Origin: Chloroflexota bacterium
GTDB lineage: Bacteria; Chloroflexota; Limnocylindria; QHBO01
Direction of reading: 5' to 3'
Assembly: GCA_029865285.1 (NCBI GenBank)
Contig: JAOUHE010000014.1
Location: forward strand, 1 to 19,381
DNA: 19,381 nt
A program made the position numbers and the translations under genes. Below the pieces are notes generated by a model. It worked only from the letters and a program-made list of their open reading frames with translations, was not told where the DNA came from and made no database searches. Each line of letters begins with the position of its first letter. Within the stretch, counting starts at the first letter, position 1. Below, piece after piece: positions 1 through 7,365 of this stretch.

Positions 1-100
1 CGTGCGGAAGGTCCCCGAGGGAGTTACGCACGCGGAGCAGGAGCAGGAGCTCGGCACGCCCGTCGAGCCGGCCATCGTGCCGCCGGGCGAGGCGCCATGA
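1..100 (+). CDS. C-terminal end of an unidentified protein (partial)
   Basis: An open frame enters from the left edge and ends at a TGA at 98-100. It gives 32 residues rich in Glu, Pro and Gln, with no recognisable domain. Third codon positions are almost all G or C, as in the neighbouring genes, so I read it as real coding sequence. Its stop overlaps the next start as ATGA, which implies translational coupling with the phosphodiesterase gene. The tail looks like a disordered, acidic C-terminus; the function cannot be judged from this piece. Confidence 0.55.
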   Translation, partial: VRKVPEGVTHAEQEQELGTPVEPAIVPPGEAP

Positions 101-852
101 CCCTCGTCGTCGCCCACCGTGGCGCACCAACCGAGGCCCCGGAGAACACCATGGAGGCCTACCGGCTCGGCGTTGCGGCGGGCGCCGATGCCATCGAGCT
201 CGACGTGCACCTCACCGCGGACGGGCAGCTGGTCGTGATCCACGACGAAACGCTGGAGCGCACGACCGACGCCACCGACGCGGTAGCTCGGCTGAGCATG
301 GACGAGATTCGCCGCGCCGACGCCGGGCACCACTTCAGCGCCGAGGACGGCTCGTTCCCATTCCGCGGCAAGGGATTGCGCGTGCCGACGCTCCCCGAGG
401 TGATCGAGTGGCTTCCCGCCGGCGTCGGCCTGGTCGTCGAGGTGAAGGCGCGCGAGGCGACCGAGGCGACCGTCGCCGCGCTGCGTGGCTCGCGGGTCCG
501 CGCGGCCGGGGCGGCGAGCGTTATCAGCTTCGATCCCGCTTCGATCAACCGCGCCCACGAACTCGATCCCGGCCTGATGACCGGCTACCTGCTTGTTCCG
601 GGAGAGAACCTCGACCGCGCCCTCACCTTCGCCGTCGAGCACGGGCACGTCGCGGTCCACCCCTGGGAGGGCGATCTCGGACTTGACCCCGCGCCGCTAC
701 TGCTGCAGGCGGTTGCCTATGGACGGCAGGTCGGCTGCTACGTCGTCAACGAGCCGGATCGCATGCGACACCTGGCCGCCTACGGGCTCTGGGGCTTCGT
801 GACCGACGTGCCGCGCATCGCGCGCGAAGCTCTCGGGCCGCGCGCCAGCTGA
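97..852 (+). CDS. glycerophosphodiester phosphodiesterase (GDPD family)
   Basis: 251 residues, the usual length for a cytoplasmic UgpQ/GlpQ-type enzyme. The family hydrolyses glycerophosphodiesters such as glycerophosphocholine to sn-glycerol 3-phosphate plus an alcohol, with a divalent metal in a TIM barrel. The expected residues are visible: HRG at 7-9 and ENT at 16-18 at the N-terminus, metal ligands E34 and D36 in the ELDVH strand, catalytic H49 in the IHDE motif, and E115/K117 in the VVEVK strand. There is no signal peptide, so it should act in the cytoplasm on imported or recycled lipid headgroups. The ATG overlaps the upstream stop (ATGA), and a GAGG lies 4 bases before it. A UgpQ role is likely, but the substrate cannot be read from the sequence. 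Confidence 0.93.
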   Translation: MTLVVAHRGAPTEAPENTMEAYRLGVAAGADAIELDVHLTADGQLVVIHDETLERTTDATDAVARLSMDEIRRADAGHHFSAEDGSFPFRGKGLRVPTLPEVIEWLPAGVGLVVEVKAREATEATVAALRGSRVRAAGAASVISFDPASINRAHELDPGLMTGYLLVPGENLDRALTFAVEHGHVAVHPWEGDLGLDPAPLLLQAVAYGRQVGCYVVNEPDRMRHLAAYGLWGFVTDVPRIAREALGPRAS

Positions 853-864
853 CCCGCCGGTCCG

Positions 865-884
865 TCGCCGTCAACCGACGGCGA
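865..884. terminator. hairpin between convergent genes, likely bidirectional terminator
   Basis: A perfect 8-bp stem (TCGCCGTC / GACGGCGA) closes a 4-base AACC loop. It lies 12 bases after the phosphodiesterase stop and spans the stop codon (871-873) of the convergent ACT gene. The symmetry would let it work on both transcripts. It has no T-run, as is common in GC-rich genomes, so termination is inferred from position and stem strength. Confidence 0.5.
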
Positions 885-1263
885 GCTCGCCGAGCGCGGC
901 ACGGGCGGCCGCAGGATCGCTCACGCCGAACCCGATGTGCACCCTGTCGCCGTCCATTCCGATGACGAACATGCTCTCCAGGTTGACCCCCGCATCCGCA
1001 ATCCGTTGCGAGGCATCGGCCAGGGTGCCGGGCCGGTGTTCCAGCGACGCGACCACCATCGGCGCCTCGCGGTAGGTCGCTTCGCGCGAGTCCAGTGCCG
1101 CGCGGGCCGCATCCTCGTCGTCGACGGTGAAGGCGAGGGAGCCGACCGGCCCCGCGGCGATCCCGGCGGTGGCCGTGATGTTCACCCCGGCCTCGCCAAG
1201 CGCGTCGGCCACCTCCGCCAGGCTGCCCGGTCGATTCGGCAGATCGACGATGAAGACGTGCAT
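871..1263 (-). CDS. stand-alone protein of two tandem ACT domains
   Basis: 130 residues made only of two ACT repeats. The first opens with a HVFIVDLPNRPGSLAEVADAL-like segment (residues 2-22) and the second with VVASLEHRPGTLADAS (about 70-85). Both show the hallmark [D/H]-RPG-[S/T]-LA turn and the following G-V-N-[I/L] strand (27-29 and 92-94). ACT domains bind amino acids or other small ligands at domain interfaces and usually regulate amino-acid enzymes. There is no catalytic partner in the chain or next to it, so this is a free regulatory module, perhaps acting in trans. The start is preceded by a GAGAAGAAGGG purine tract. The gene is convergent with the phosphodiesterase and divergent from the LLM oxidoreductase. 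The ligand is unknown. Confidence 0.85.
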   Translation of the reverse strand: MHVFIVDLPNRPGSLAEVADALGEAGVNITATAGIAAGPVGSLAFTVDDEDAARAALDSREATYREAPMVVASLEHRPGTLADASQRIADAGVNLESMFVIGMDGDRVHIGFGVSDPAAARAALGELAVG

Positions 1264-1361
1264 CCCTTCTTCTCCCGCTGCGTCGGTCCGCCGGGAGCGC
1301 TCGGTGGCGCCCGTGCAGGCCGAGGACGATGAGTGTACGACCGGCTGTCATCATCCCTGCC

Positions 1362-2162
1362 ATGCGACGGCACCTGGGATTTGGCATGACAGCGCAGCGG
1401 GACCTTGAAGCGGTCGAGTCCGCGCGGCTGGGCCAGCGCTTCGAGGCCCTCGGGTACGACGAGCTGTGGGCGAACGACGCGCGACTCGGCTCCGGTCTCG
1501 CGACACTGGCGGCCGCGAGCGATGGCACGAGCCGGATCGACCTGTGCGTCGGCGTGATCCCGCTGTCGGAGCGCACGACCGCTTCGATCGCGTCCGAGGT
1601 GGCGTCGCTGGGCATACCCCACGAGCGGCTGGTCCTGGGCGTCGGGACCGGATCGAGTTCATCGCTGGCGCTGGTCCGCGAAGCCGTGGCGGACCTCCGG
1701 ACGCTGCTTCCCGACGTCCGGCTCGCGATCGCGGCGCTGGGCCCGCGGATGTGCGGCCTGGGCGGCGAGATTGCCGACGTGGTGCTTCTCAACTGGGCGT
1801 CCCCGGAGCGGATCGCCTGGGCCCGTGCGCTGGTCGACGAGGGAGCGCACGCTGCCGAACGACCGGCGCCGCGCGTGGCCGGGTACGTGCGCGTGGCGAT
1901 CGGCGCCGACGCCGACCCCCGGCTGACCGCCGAGGCCGCCCGATACCGGGGACGCCCGCGACCCTACACCCGCCTCTTCGACGCGCAACAGGTGGACGAT
2001 CGCGGGATTCCCGGGATCGCGACCGCTGATCCGGGAGCTGTCCCGGGCCTGCTGGAGCCATACCGCACGGCGCTCGACAGCTGTGTGGTGCGGGCACTTC
2101 CAGCCGATCCGTCGATGGAAGGCTGGCTGGCAGTAGCCGCGGCGGCTACCCTGCCGGCATGA
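1362..2162 (+). CDS. LLM-class (luciferase-like, probably flavin or F420-dependent) oxidoreductase
   Basis: 266 residues from the ATG at 1362; an ATG at 1329 would add 11 residues. I prefer 1362 because the family's first beta strand (HLGFGM) then starts at residue 4. The segment around 25-35 (RFEALGYDELWAND) and the GIPHERLVLGVGTGS stretch are typical of the LLM TIM barrel: an early [E/D]-LW-x-[N/H]-D motif and a glycine-rich phosphate-binding strand. Such enzymes use FMN or F420 to oxidise or reduce small organics; the substrate here is unknown. The protein is shorter than most family members (about 280-350), mainly towards the C-terminus. Its stop overlaps the DUF1028 start (ATGA), so the two are probably co-expressed. 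Confidence 0.75.
   Translation: MRRHLGFGMTAQRDLEAVESARLGQRFEALGYDELWANDARLGSGLATLAAASDGTSRIDLCVGVIPLSERTTASIASEVASLGIPHERLVLGVGTGSSSSLALVREAVADLRTLLPDVRLAIAALGPRMCGLGGEIADVVLLNWASPERIAWARALVDEGAHAAERPAPRVAGYVRVAIGADADPRLTAEAARYRGRPRPYTRLFDAQQVDDRGIPGIATADPGAVPGLLEPYRTALDSCVVRALPADPSMEGWLAVAAAATLPA
2147..2152 (+). promoter_or_regulatory. possible internal -10 element (TACCCT) for the DUF1028 gene
   Basis: TACCCT ends exactly six bases before the ATG at 2159, the same geometry as at several other genes here. It lies within the coding end of the upstream gene, so it may be fortuitous. If it works, it would give the DUF1028 gene a leaderless transcript of its own in addition to the coupled one. 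Confidence 0.25.
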
Positions 2163-3061
2163 CCTACAGCATCGTCGCCCGAGATCCAGCCACCGGCCGA
2201 TTCGGCATCGCGGTCCAATCTCACTACCTGGGGGTCGGACCCGTCGTCCCGTGGCTGGAAGCGGGAGTCGGTGCGGTCGCCACGCAGGCATCGGTCAATG
2301 TCAGCTTTGGTCCGATTGGACTCGAGCTGCTTCGGGCGGGTCGCTCCGCCGCCGAGGTGGTCGCCTCGCTGGTGGCGGGCGACGAGCGGCCGGAGATTCG
2401 CCAGCTGGGCGTGGTGGACGCAACGGGACGGGCGGCAGCCCACACCGGCGCCGAGTGCATACCGGCCTGCGGCCACCTGGTGGGCGACGGGTACACCGTG
2501 CAGGGCAATCTGCTGGCAGCCGATACCTGTTGGCCTGCCATGGCGGCAGCCTACGAGGCCGGCCTGGCGGCCGGGGAGCCGCTCGTTGAGCGGCTGCTCG
2601 GGGCCATGGAGGCGGCCGAGCGCGAGGGTGGCGACGTGCGCGGCCGGCAGTCCGCAGCAATCATGATCGTGGCGGCCGAACCGCAGACGGCGGCATGGCG
2701 TGGCCGACTGCTGGACATGCGGATCGAGGATCACCACGACCCGGTCCCGGAACTGCGGCGGATCGTGACCCTGCAGCTGGCGTACGACCTGCTGGGCGAC
2801 GAGGGGGACGCAGCTGGTGGCGGGCGACCCGTCGAGGAGCGCTACGCGGAAGCTCGGCGGATGGCCCCCGACGCGATGGAGCTCGTCTTCTGGCGCGGCG
2901 TCGAGCTGGCCGGCGCAGGCGATCTCGACGGAGCGCGTCGCGAGTTGCGCATCGCCTTCGCCGCGGCGCCGAACTGGCAGGCGACGCTCGAGCACCTGGC
3001 CGAGGCGCGGCGCGAGGGGATCACGCCGGAGCTCTACGCCGAGCTGATCAACCTGACCTGA
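2159..3061 (+). CDS. DUF1028 family protein (Ntn-hydrolase-like fold)
   Basis: 300 residues. The N-terminal two thirds (MTYSIVARDPATGRFGIAVQ..., then VGAVATQASVN and YTVQGNLL) match the DUF1028 signature closely. Proteins of this family are predicted Ntn-type amidohydrolases but have no firmly assigned substrate. The C-terminal roughly 100 residues are helical and repeat-like (about 230-290, with WRGVELAGAGDLDGARRELR), resembling the TPR-like or putative peptidoglycan-binding tail seen on many DUF1028 proteins. There is no signal peptide. The start overlaps the LLM oxidoreductase stop by ATGA. The gene ends three bases from the convergent thioredoxin reductase gene. The family call is secure; the biochemical role is not known. 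Confidence 0.88.
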   Translation: MTYSIVARDPATGRFGIAVQSHYLGVGPVVPWLEAGVGAVATQASVNVSFGPIGLELLRAGRSAAEVVASLVAGDERPEIRQLGVVDATGRAAAHTGAECIPACGHLVGDGYTVQGNLLAADTCWPAMAAAYEAGLAAGEPLVERLLGAMEAAEREGGDVRGRQSAAIMIVAAEPQTAAWRGRLLDMRIEDHHDPVPELRRIVTLQLAYDLLGDEGDAAGGGRPVEERYAEARRMAPDAMELVFWRGVELAGAGDLDGARRELRIAFAAAPNWQATLEHLAEARREGITPELYAELINLT

Positions 3062-3064
3062 CTG

Positions 3065-4066
3065 TCACCAGTTGGTGGGGGTCGAAGCCTCGATCTCGCC
3101 GACCGACTCGAGCCAGCGCTCGGCATCGATGGCAGCCCGGCAGCCATCCCCGGCGGCGGTGATCGCCTGCCGGTATTCGTGGTCGTGGACGTCGCCGGCC
3201 ACGAAGACCCCCTCGACCTTCGTACGAGTGCCCTCCGCGACCGTGCAGTAGCCGCGCGCATCGAGATCGAGCTGACCCTCGAAGAGGGACGTGTTGGGCT
3301 TGTAGCCGATGGCGACAAAGAGCCCCTGCACCGCCAGCGTCGACTCCTCGCCGGTCACGGTGTCCCGCAGCGCAAGCTCGTTGACGGTCATCTCGCCGCG
3401 CACCTCGGTCACCTCGGTGTTCCAGCGAACCACGATCTTGGGGTGATTCAGGGCGCGGTCCTGCATGATCTTGCTGCCACGGAACGCCTCGCGCCGGTGG
3501 AGCATGGTCACCTTGGAGGCGAAGCGGGTGAGGAAGAGTGCCTCCTCCAGCGCGGTGTCGCCCCCGCCGACGACCGCGATCTCGCGATCGCGGAAGAAGA
3601 ATCCATCGCAGGTGGCGCAGGCGCTCACCCCACGACCGCGGAACGTCTCCTCGGACGGCAGGCCCAGCCACAACGCAGACGCCCCGGTGGCCACGATGAC
3701 CGCATCGGCACGGTACTCGTCCTCGCCCACCCACATCCGGAAAGGACGCTGGGAGAAGTCGACGCGGGTGACGTCCTTGTCGAGCAGTCTGCTGCCGAAG
3801 CGCTCCGCCTGGTCGCGGAACAGCTGCATCAGCTCAGGACCCTGGATTCCACCGGGGAACCCGGGGTAGTTCTCGACGTCGGAAGTGATCATCAGCTGGC
3901 CGAGCGGCGTATTGCCGGCGAAGACCATCGGCTCAAGATTCGCGCGCGCTGCGTAGATGGCGGCAGTCAGCCCGGCCGGACCGGACCCGATGATCGCGAG
4001 CTTGTGGTCGCGCCTGTCGGCGTCCTGTCTGGTGTCAGCTGGGGTGGGCGGTGCGGTGGTTGTCAT
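3065..4066 (-). CDS. trxB: thioredoxin-disulfide reductase
   Basis: 333 residues, slightly longer than typical TrxB (about 310-320) because of a polar, Thr/Pro/Asp-rich N-terminal extension. The FAD-binding GSGPAG is at 27-32, the redox-active pair CATC at 150-153, the NADPH-binding GGGDTA at 167-172, the HRRExFR phosphate-binding motif at 190-196, and the second FAD motif GD at 291-292. The enzyme moves electrons from NADPH to thioredoxin in the cytoplasm. It lies just downstream of ccdA and a thioredoxin-fold lipoprotein on the same strand, which suggests that reducing power is passed across the membrane. A promoter-like TTGCGT-N17-TAGACT sits immediately upstream, so it can also be transcribed alone. 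Confidence 0.95.
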   Translation of the reverse strand: MTTTAPPTPADTRQDADRRDHKLAIIGSGPAGLTAAIYAARANLEPMVFAGNTPLGQLMITSDVENYPGFPGGIQGPELMQLFRDQAERFGSRLLDKDVTRVDFSQRPFRMWVGEDEYRADAVIVATGASALWLGLPSEETFRGRGVSACATCDGFFFRDREIAVVGGGDTALEEALFLTRFASKVTMLHRREAFRGSKIMQDRALNHPKIVVRWNTEVTEVRGEMTVNELALRDTVTGEESTLAVQGLFVAIGYKPNTSLFEGQLDLDARGYCTVAEGTRTKVEGVFVAGDVHDHEYRQAITAAGDGCRAAIDAERWLESVGEIEASTPTNW

Positions 4067-4074
4067 GTCCTCGC

Positions 4075-4103
4075 AGTCTATCGCTAGTTGCGCAAAGACG
4101 CAA
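4075..4103 (-). promoter_or_regulatory. sigma-70-like promoter of trxB
   Basis: On the minus strand, TTGCGT (98-103 of the 4000s) and TAGACT (4075-4080) are separated by exactly 17 bases. The -10 box ends eight bases before the trxB ATG, so transcription would begin almost at the start codon. The element fills the 42-base gap after ccdA. It also contains the palindrome TTGCGCAA (4088-4095). Confidence 0.45.
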
Positions 4104-4108
4104 GTGGT

Positions 4109-4783
4109 TCACGCGCTCCAGCCGATCAGGTTCGGCAGGTTGACGGACAGGTCCCACAGGCCAATGACCACCAGCACGGCGCCCAGCACCAGTTGCATCG
4201 GTCGCTCCCAACGGACCATCGCACGAGCCAGGCGCGCACCGCTCACCTGGTCGAAGAGACCGATGGCAAAGAGCGGCAACCCGAACCCGATCCCGAAGGC
4301 CAGAAAGAAGGCGAGCTGGCCGACCACGTCGCCGATGGTCAGCGAGTACGCAAAGATGACCACCAGGAAGGGCCCCGAACAGGGCACCGCGATGGGCGCG
4401 AAGAGGAGCCCGTAGGCGAACGCTCCGACCGCCGGGCCGCCCCGGCCCGCCACGGCAGGTGACAGCTGCGGCAGCCGCGCAAAGGGATTGCGGCCGAGCA
4501 GAAGCAGAATGCCGAGCAGGATCAGCAGGCTGTCCGCGATCGGCAGGACGACGCGAATGAAGTCGCCGAGGGGCGCGGCCAGCACCGCAAAGACGGCACC
4601 GATGACGACCATCCCGACCACCACGCCTGCCCAGACCAGACCCGCGGCCGCGGCAGGCGGAAAGCGGCGCTCCCCGGTCGATGCCCCGGTCAGGAAGGCG
4701 AGGAATGCGGGATAGAGGGGCAGGATGCACGGCGTGATGGTGGCGCCCATGCCGAGCACGACCGCCCCCGCCAGCTCTCCCAT
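4109..4783 (-). CDS. ccdA: CcdA/DsbD-type transmembrane thiol-disulfide electron carrier
   Basis: 224 residues with about six hydrophobic spans (near 3-30, 45-70, 78-98, 118-140, 147-175 and 195-215). Each half of the family fold carries one essential cysteine, and both are present: C19 in TPCILPLYPAF and C135 in VPCSGPF. CcdA takes electrons from cytoplasmic thioredoxin and passes them to extracytoplasmic thioredoxin-fold proteins used in cytochrome and copper-site maturation. It starts four bases after the stop of the thioredoxin-fold lipoprotein gene, its probable acceptor, and is followed by trxB, its ultimate donor. No catalytic domain is fused to it, so it is the short CcdA form and not full DsbD. 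Confidence 0.92.
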   Translation of the reverse strand: MGELAGAVVLGMGATITPCILPLYPAFLAFLTGASTGERRFPPAAAAGLVWAGVVVGMVVIGAVFAVLAAPLGDFIRVVLPIADSLLILLGILLLLGRNPFARLPQLSPAVAGRGGPAVGAFAYGLLFAPIAVPCSGPFLVVIFAYSLTIGDVVGQLAFFLAFGIGFGLPLFAIGLFDQVSGARLARAMVRWERPMQLVLGAVLVVIGLWDLSVNLPNLIGWSA

Positions 4784-4787
4784 GCGG

Positions 4788-5384
4788 TCAGCCGCCGACC
4801 GCGGCGGCCACCTCCGCAGCGTTGAGCTGTGTGCCGAGGCCGATCAGCTCCACGCTGCCGTCTGTGCGGAACAGGATCTTCGGCATCGACGGCGGATTCA
4901 GCACGGCTGCCCCGAATCGGTCCCGAAGCTGACGCGCGAGGTCGGCGTTGGCCACGGCGAACGGCCAGTCGAACCCCTCGCGATCGGCATACTCGGCCAG
5001 GTCGTGCGGACGCTCGTTGGGGTCGACATCGAGGCTGATCGAGTGGAACGCGACGAGGTCGTGGGCGTCCACGACCTGCCGCTGCTGGCCACGGCAGTTG
5101 GTGCACCAGATGGCCATCGTCTCGAGCAGTACCGGCTGCTCCGCGGCGAGCTGCCCGATGGTGAACTCTCCACCGGTCCGAACGTCGATGAGCACCAGCG
5201 CGTGAAGCGGGTCGCTGGTGAGTCCCTCGCGTGGCGTGCCCGAACCGACCGACGGCGCTGCGTCGCTCGAAGACGCGACCGGGGTCTGCCCGCCGGGCGA
5301 GGCAGGCTCGCTGGCGGACGGCGCGGCCGCGCAGGCGGCAAGCACCATGAGCAGGCTGACTAGGGCGGCTGACGCGTGTCTCAT
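4788..5384 (-). CDS. thioredoxin-fold (TlpA/redoxin-like) lipoprotein
   Basis: 198 residues. A lipoprotein signal peptide ends in LAAC with the lipidated cysteine at C18, followed by a Ser/Pro/Ala-rich spacer to about residue 60 and then a thioredoxin fold. The redox site is WCTNC (C94 and C97), preceded by the strand VLLETMAIW. A probable cis-proline is P167 in the SMPKILF strand. The protein should sit on the outer face of the membrane and reduce substrates such as apocytochromes or the CuA site of oxidase subunit II, using electrons from CcdA encoded four bases downstream. The exact subfamily (TlpA, ResA or other) cannot be decided. No Shine-Dalgarno site is seen; a TAGGGT box ends six bases before the ATG. 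Confidence 0.86.
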   Translation of the reverse strand: MRHASAALVSLLMVLAACAAAPSASEPASPGGQTPVASSSDAAPSVGSGTPREGLTSDPLHALVLIDVRTGGEFTIGQLAAEQPVLLETMAIWCTNCRGQQRQVVDAHDLVAFHSISLDVDPNERPHDLAEYADREGFDWPFAVANADLARQLRDRFGAAVLNPPSMPKILFRTDGSVELIGLGTQLNAAEVAAAVGG

Positions 5385-5390
5385 CGCCGA

Positions 5391-5396
5391 ACCCTA
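5391..5396 (-). promoter_or_regulatory. -10 element (TAGGGT) of the tlp-ccdA-trxB unit, leaderless geometry
   Basis: On the minus strand TAGGGT is followed by exactly six bases and then the ATG at 5384. No Shine-Dalgarno sequence intervenes and no convincing -35 box is seen. Transcription would start at or next to the ATG. Confidence 0.4.
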
Positions 5397-5458
5397 TCCC
5401 ACGGGCGTGACGAACGCATGAAGGACCGATGCCGAACGCGTGACGCGACGGTCGCACC

Positions 5459-5464
5459 TACACT
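5459..5464 (+). promoter_or_regulatory. -10 element (TACACT) of ispG, leaderless geometry
   Basis: TACACT is followed by exactly six bases (CGTGCC) and the ispG ATG at 5471. No purine-rich ribosome site lies between them. It shares an 86-base divergent region with the TAGGGT box of the lipoprotein gene on the other strand. No good -35 box is seen at 16-18 bases. Confidence 0.45.
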
Positions 5465-5470
5465 CGTGCC

Positions 5471-6700
5471 ATGAGCGCGCGGCGGCAGACGGTCACGGTC
5501 ACGGTGGGTAGCGTGGCGATCGGCTCGGGGCACCCCGTCGTGGTCCAGTCGATGACCAACACCGATACCGCCGACGCCGATGCCACCGCCATCCAGGTGG
5601 CGCAGCTGGCCCATGCCGGCAGCGAACTGGTGCGCATCACCGTCAACAACGACGAGGCGGCCCGGGCGGTCCCGGTCATCCGCGAGAAGCTGGACCGGCT
5701 GGGCGTGGGCGTGCCGCTCATCGGGGACTTCCACTACAACGGCCATCTGCTCCTGACGAAGTATCCCGACGCGGCCGCGGCGCTGGCCAAGTACCGCATC
5801 AATCCGGGGAATGTCGGCACCAAGCGACGCGACGAGCAGTTCCGCCGGATCATCGAGGTGGCGGTCGCCAACGACCGGCCGGTGCGCATCGGCGTCAATT
5901 GGGGGTCGCTCGACCAGCAGCTGCTGACCGAGATGATGGATGCCAACGCGCTGCTCCCTGAGCCACGTGACAGCCGGGAAGTGATGATCGAGGCGATGCT
6001 CGAATCAGCGTTGCGCTCCGCACGGCTCGCCGAGGAGACAGGGCTGGGCCACGACCGCATCATCCTGAGCGCAAAGGTGAGTGGCGTGCAGGATCTCGTC
6101 GAGGTCTACACGCGCCTTGCCGAGCGCTGCGACTATCCGCTCCACCTGGGCCTCACCGAGGCGGGGATGGGTTCGCGCGGCATCATCTCCTCGACCGCGG
6201 GCCTGGCGATCCTGCTCCAGCGCGGGATCGGCGACACCATCCGAGTGAGCCTCACGCCTTCTCCCGGCGGGGATCGGACCGAGGAGGTCCAGGTTGCGCA
6301 GCAGGTGCTCCAGTCGCTCGGCCTGCGCAGCTTCACGCCCCAGGTGAGCGCGTGCCCGGGCTGCGGCCGGACCACCTCGACCTTCTTCCAGGAGATGGCC
6401 CGCGACATCGGGGCCTACCTCACCGAACAGATGCCGACCTGGCGCCAACGGCACCCGGGCGTCGAGGAGCTGACCGTGGCCGTCATGGGATGCGTGGTCA
6501 ATGGACCGGGCGAGTCGAAGCACGCCAACATCGGGATCAGCCTGCCTGGCACCTTCGAGGAGCCGGTGGCGCCGGTCTTCGTGGACGGGCAGTTGCGGAC
6601 GACGCTCCGCGGCGAGGCGATCGTGCCGCGCTTCCTCGAGATCCTCGACGAGTACGTGGCGCGGCGCTACCCGTCGCCGGGGAGCGCCGCGCTCCGCTAG
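5471..6700 (+). CDS. ispG: 4-hydroxy-3-methylbut-2-en-1-yl diphosphate synthase (flavodoxin/ferredoxin)
   Basis: 409 residues, the length of the two-domain bacterial GcpE/IspG. It converts MEcPP to HMBPP in the MEP isoprenoid pathway through a [4Fe-4S] cluster. The TIM-barrel domain starts with VVVQSMTNTDTADADAT. The cluster cysteines are C295 and C298 (CPGCGR) and C341 (GCVVNGPGE); the fourth, glutamate ligand is E348 in that last motif. It ends nine bases from the convergent lipoprotein gene, within a small stem (6681-6695). Its product feeds the prenyl donors used by the haem O synthase and the UbiA-family enzyme further along. The start is the first ATG after a TACACT box, and the conserved VTVGSVAIG strand begins about ten residues in. 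Confidence 0.97.
   Translation: MSARRQTVTVTVGSVAIGSGHPVVVQSMTNTDTADADATAIQVAQLAHAGSELVRITVNNDEAARAVPVIREKLDRLGVGVPLIGDFHYNGHLLLTKYPDAAAALAKYRINPGNVGTKRRDEQFRRIIEVAVANDRPVRIGVNWGSLDQQLLTEMMDANALLPEPRDSREVMIEAMLESALRSARLAEETGLGHDRIILSAKVSGVQDLVEVYTRLAERCDYPLHLGLTEAGMGSRGIISSTAGLAILLQRGIGDTIRVSLTPSPGGDRTEEVQVAQQVLQSLGLRSFTPQVSACPGCGRTTSTFFQEMARDIGAYLTEQMPTWRQRHPGVEELTVAVMGCVVNGPGESKHANIGISLPGTFEEPVAPVFVDGQLRTTLRGEAIVPRFLEILDEYVARRYPSPGSAALR
6681..6695. repeat. small perfect inverted repeat at the end of ispG
   Basis: GGAGCG-CCG-CGCTCC forms a 6-bp stem with a 3-base loop, overlapping the last ispG codons and 14 bases from the end of the convergent lipoprotein gene. It could help terminate either transcript, but it has no T-run and could simply reflect the coding sequence. 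Confidence 0.25.
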
Positions 6701-6709
6701 CGACCCAGG

Positions 6710-7225
6710 TCAGCCAGGAAGCGTCGGACAGAAGGCCGAGGTCGACGGCTTCGACCAGCCGCGGCCCGGCCGGACCGCCTGGTCGACGGAGACGGGGGAG
6801 TCCTGGCGGCCGATGAGGTTGACTGTCCCATCCTTCTCGATGCGGACCTCGACGATCAGGTCAGACTCGCCCTTGTTCGGCAATCCATCGGGCAAGTCCA
6901 CGAAGGTGTCGATCACCGCGGTTCCGTCGATGAACAACTCGAACGGGTCGGACAGCGGGTAGTCGACGATGGCCGCCGTGCAGGTCGGGACCACCTGATC
7001 GGGCTCCGGCTCACCGTCGGCGGAGTAGCCGACGGTGACGTCTCCCTCGGTTGCGTTCACGATCAGCGTGTGGAGTAGGAATGCCGATCCGCCACCGCCA
7101 CCGCCACCGCCACCGCCACTGCTGCATGCCGCCAACACCAGGGCCACCGCGACCAGCGCGATCGTGCCCGTCAGTCCCAGGCTTCGCGGGCGCGCTCCGA
7201 GGTGATCAGTCTGCTGTCGGTCCAT
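6710..7225 (-). CDS. lipoprotein of unknown function with a polyglycine tether
   Basis: 171 residues from the ATG at 7225. An ATG at 7261 would add 12, but AGAGG sits five bases upstream of 7225, which supports the inner start. The signal peptide ends in LAAC with C34, followed by Ser-Ser and ten consecutive glycines (37-46), which would act as a flexible tether. The rest is beta-rich (LLHTLIVNATEGDVTVGYSA..., FELFIDGTAVIDTFVDLPDG, LIVEVRIEKDGTVNLIG) and resembles a small secreted beta-sandwich. I do not recognise a family. It lies alone between the 3' ends of ispG and the oxidase operon. The membrane-anchored location is well supported; the role is unknown. Confidence 0.8.
   Translation of the reverse strand: MDRQQTDHLGARPRSLGLTGTIALVAVALVLAACSSGGGGGGGGGGSAFLLHTLIVNATEGDVTVGYSADGEPEPDQVVPTCTAAIVDYPLSDPFELFIDGTAVIDTFVDLPDGLPNKGESDLIVEVRIEKDGTVNLIGRQDSPVSVDQAVRPGRGWSKPSTSAFCPTLPG
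7089..7119. repeat. hexanucleotide microsatellite encoding the polyglycine run
   Basis: About five copies of CCGCCA (alternating GGT/GGC glycine codons on the minus strand) directly after the lipobox codons. Gain or loss of a unit would change the tether by two glycines without a frameshift. Confidence 0.8.
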
Positions 7226-7341
7226 CGGTACCTCTGGTTCCTCTATGGCTGATGCTGTCATTCGACTGGAGCGAGGTCACGTATGGCCCATAGCCTACGC
7301 AACCGATGCAAGTGGGCGCAGCATACGCTGGTGGCCGCTCG

Positions 7342-7357
7342 ACCTGCGCGGGCAGGT
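7342..7357 (-). terminator. possible terminator of the cytochrome oxidase operon
   Basis: ACCTGC-GCGG-GCAGGT, a perfect 6-bp stem with a 4-base loop, lies nine bases beyond the stop of the last gene in the operon. There is no following T-run, so the call rests on position and symmetry. The rest of 7226-7365 holds only the upstream region of the lipoprotein gene, with a short palindrome TATGG-C-CCATA at 7282-7292 that could be an operator. Confidence 0.35.
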
Positions 7358-7365
7358 GATCGTGG

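Noticed and set aside
3179..4087. A 302-codon plus-strand frame opposite trxB.
   Set aside because: TrxB has every expected cofactor motif. The opposite frame has none and starts inside the convergent gene.
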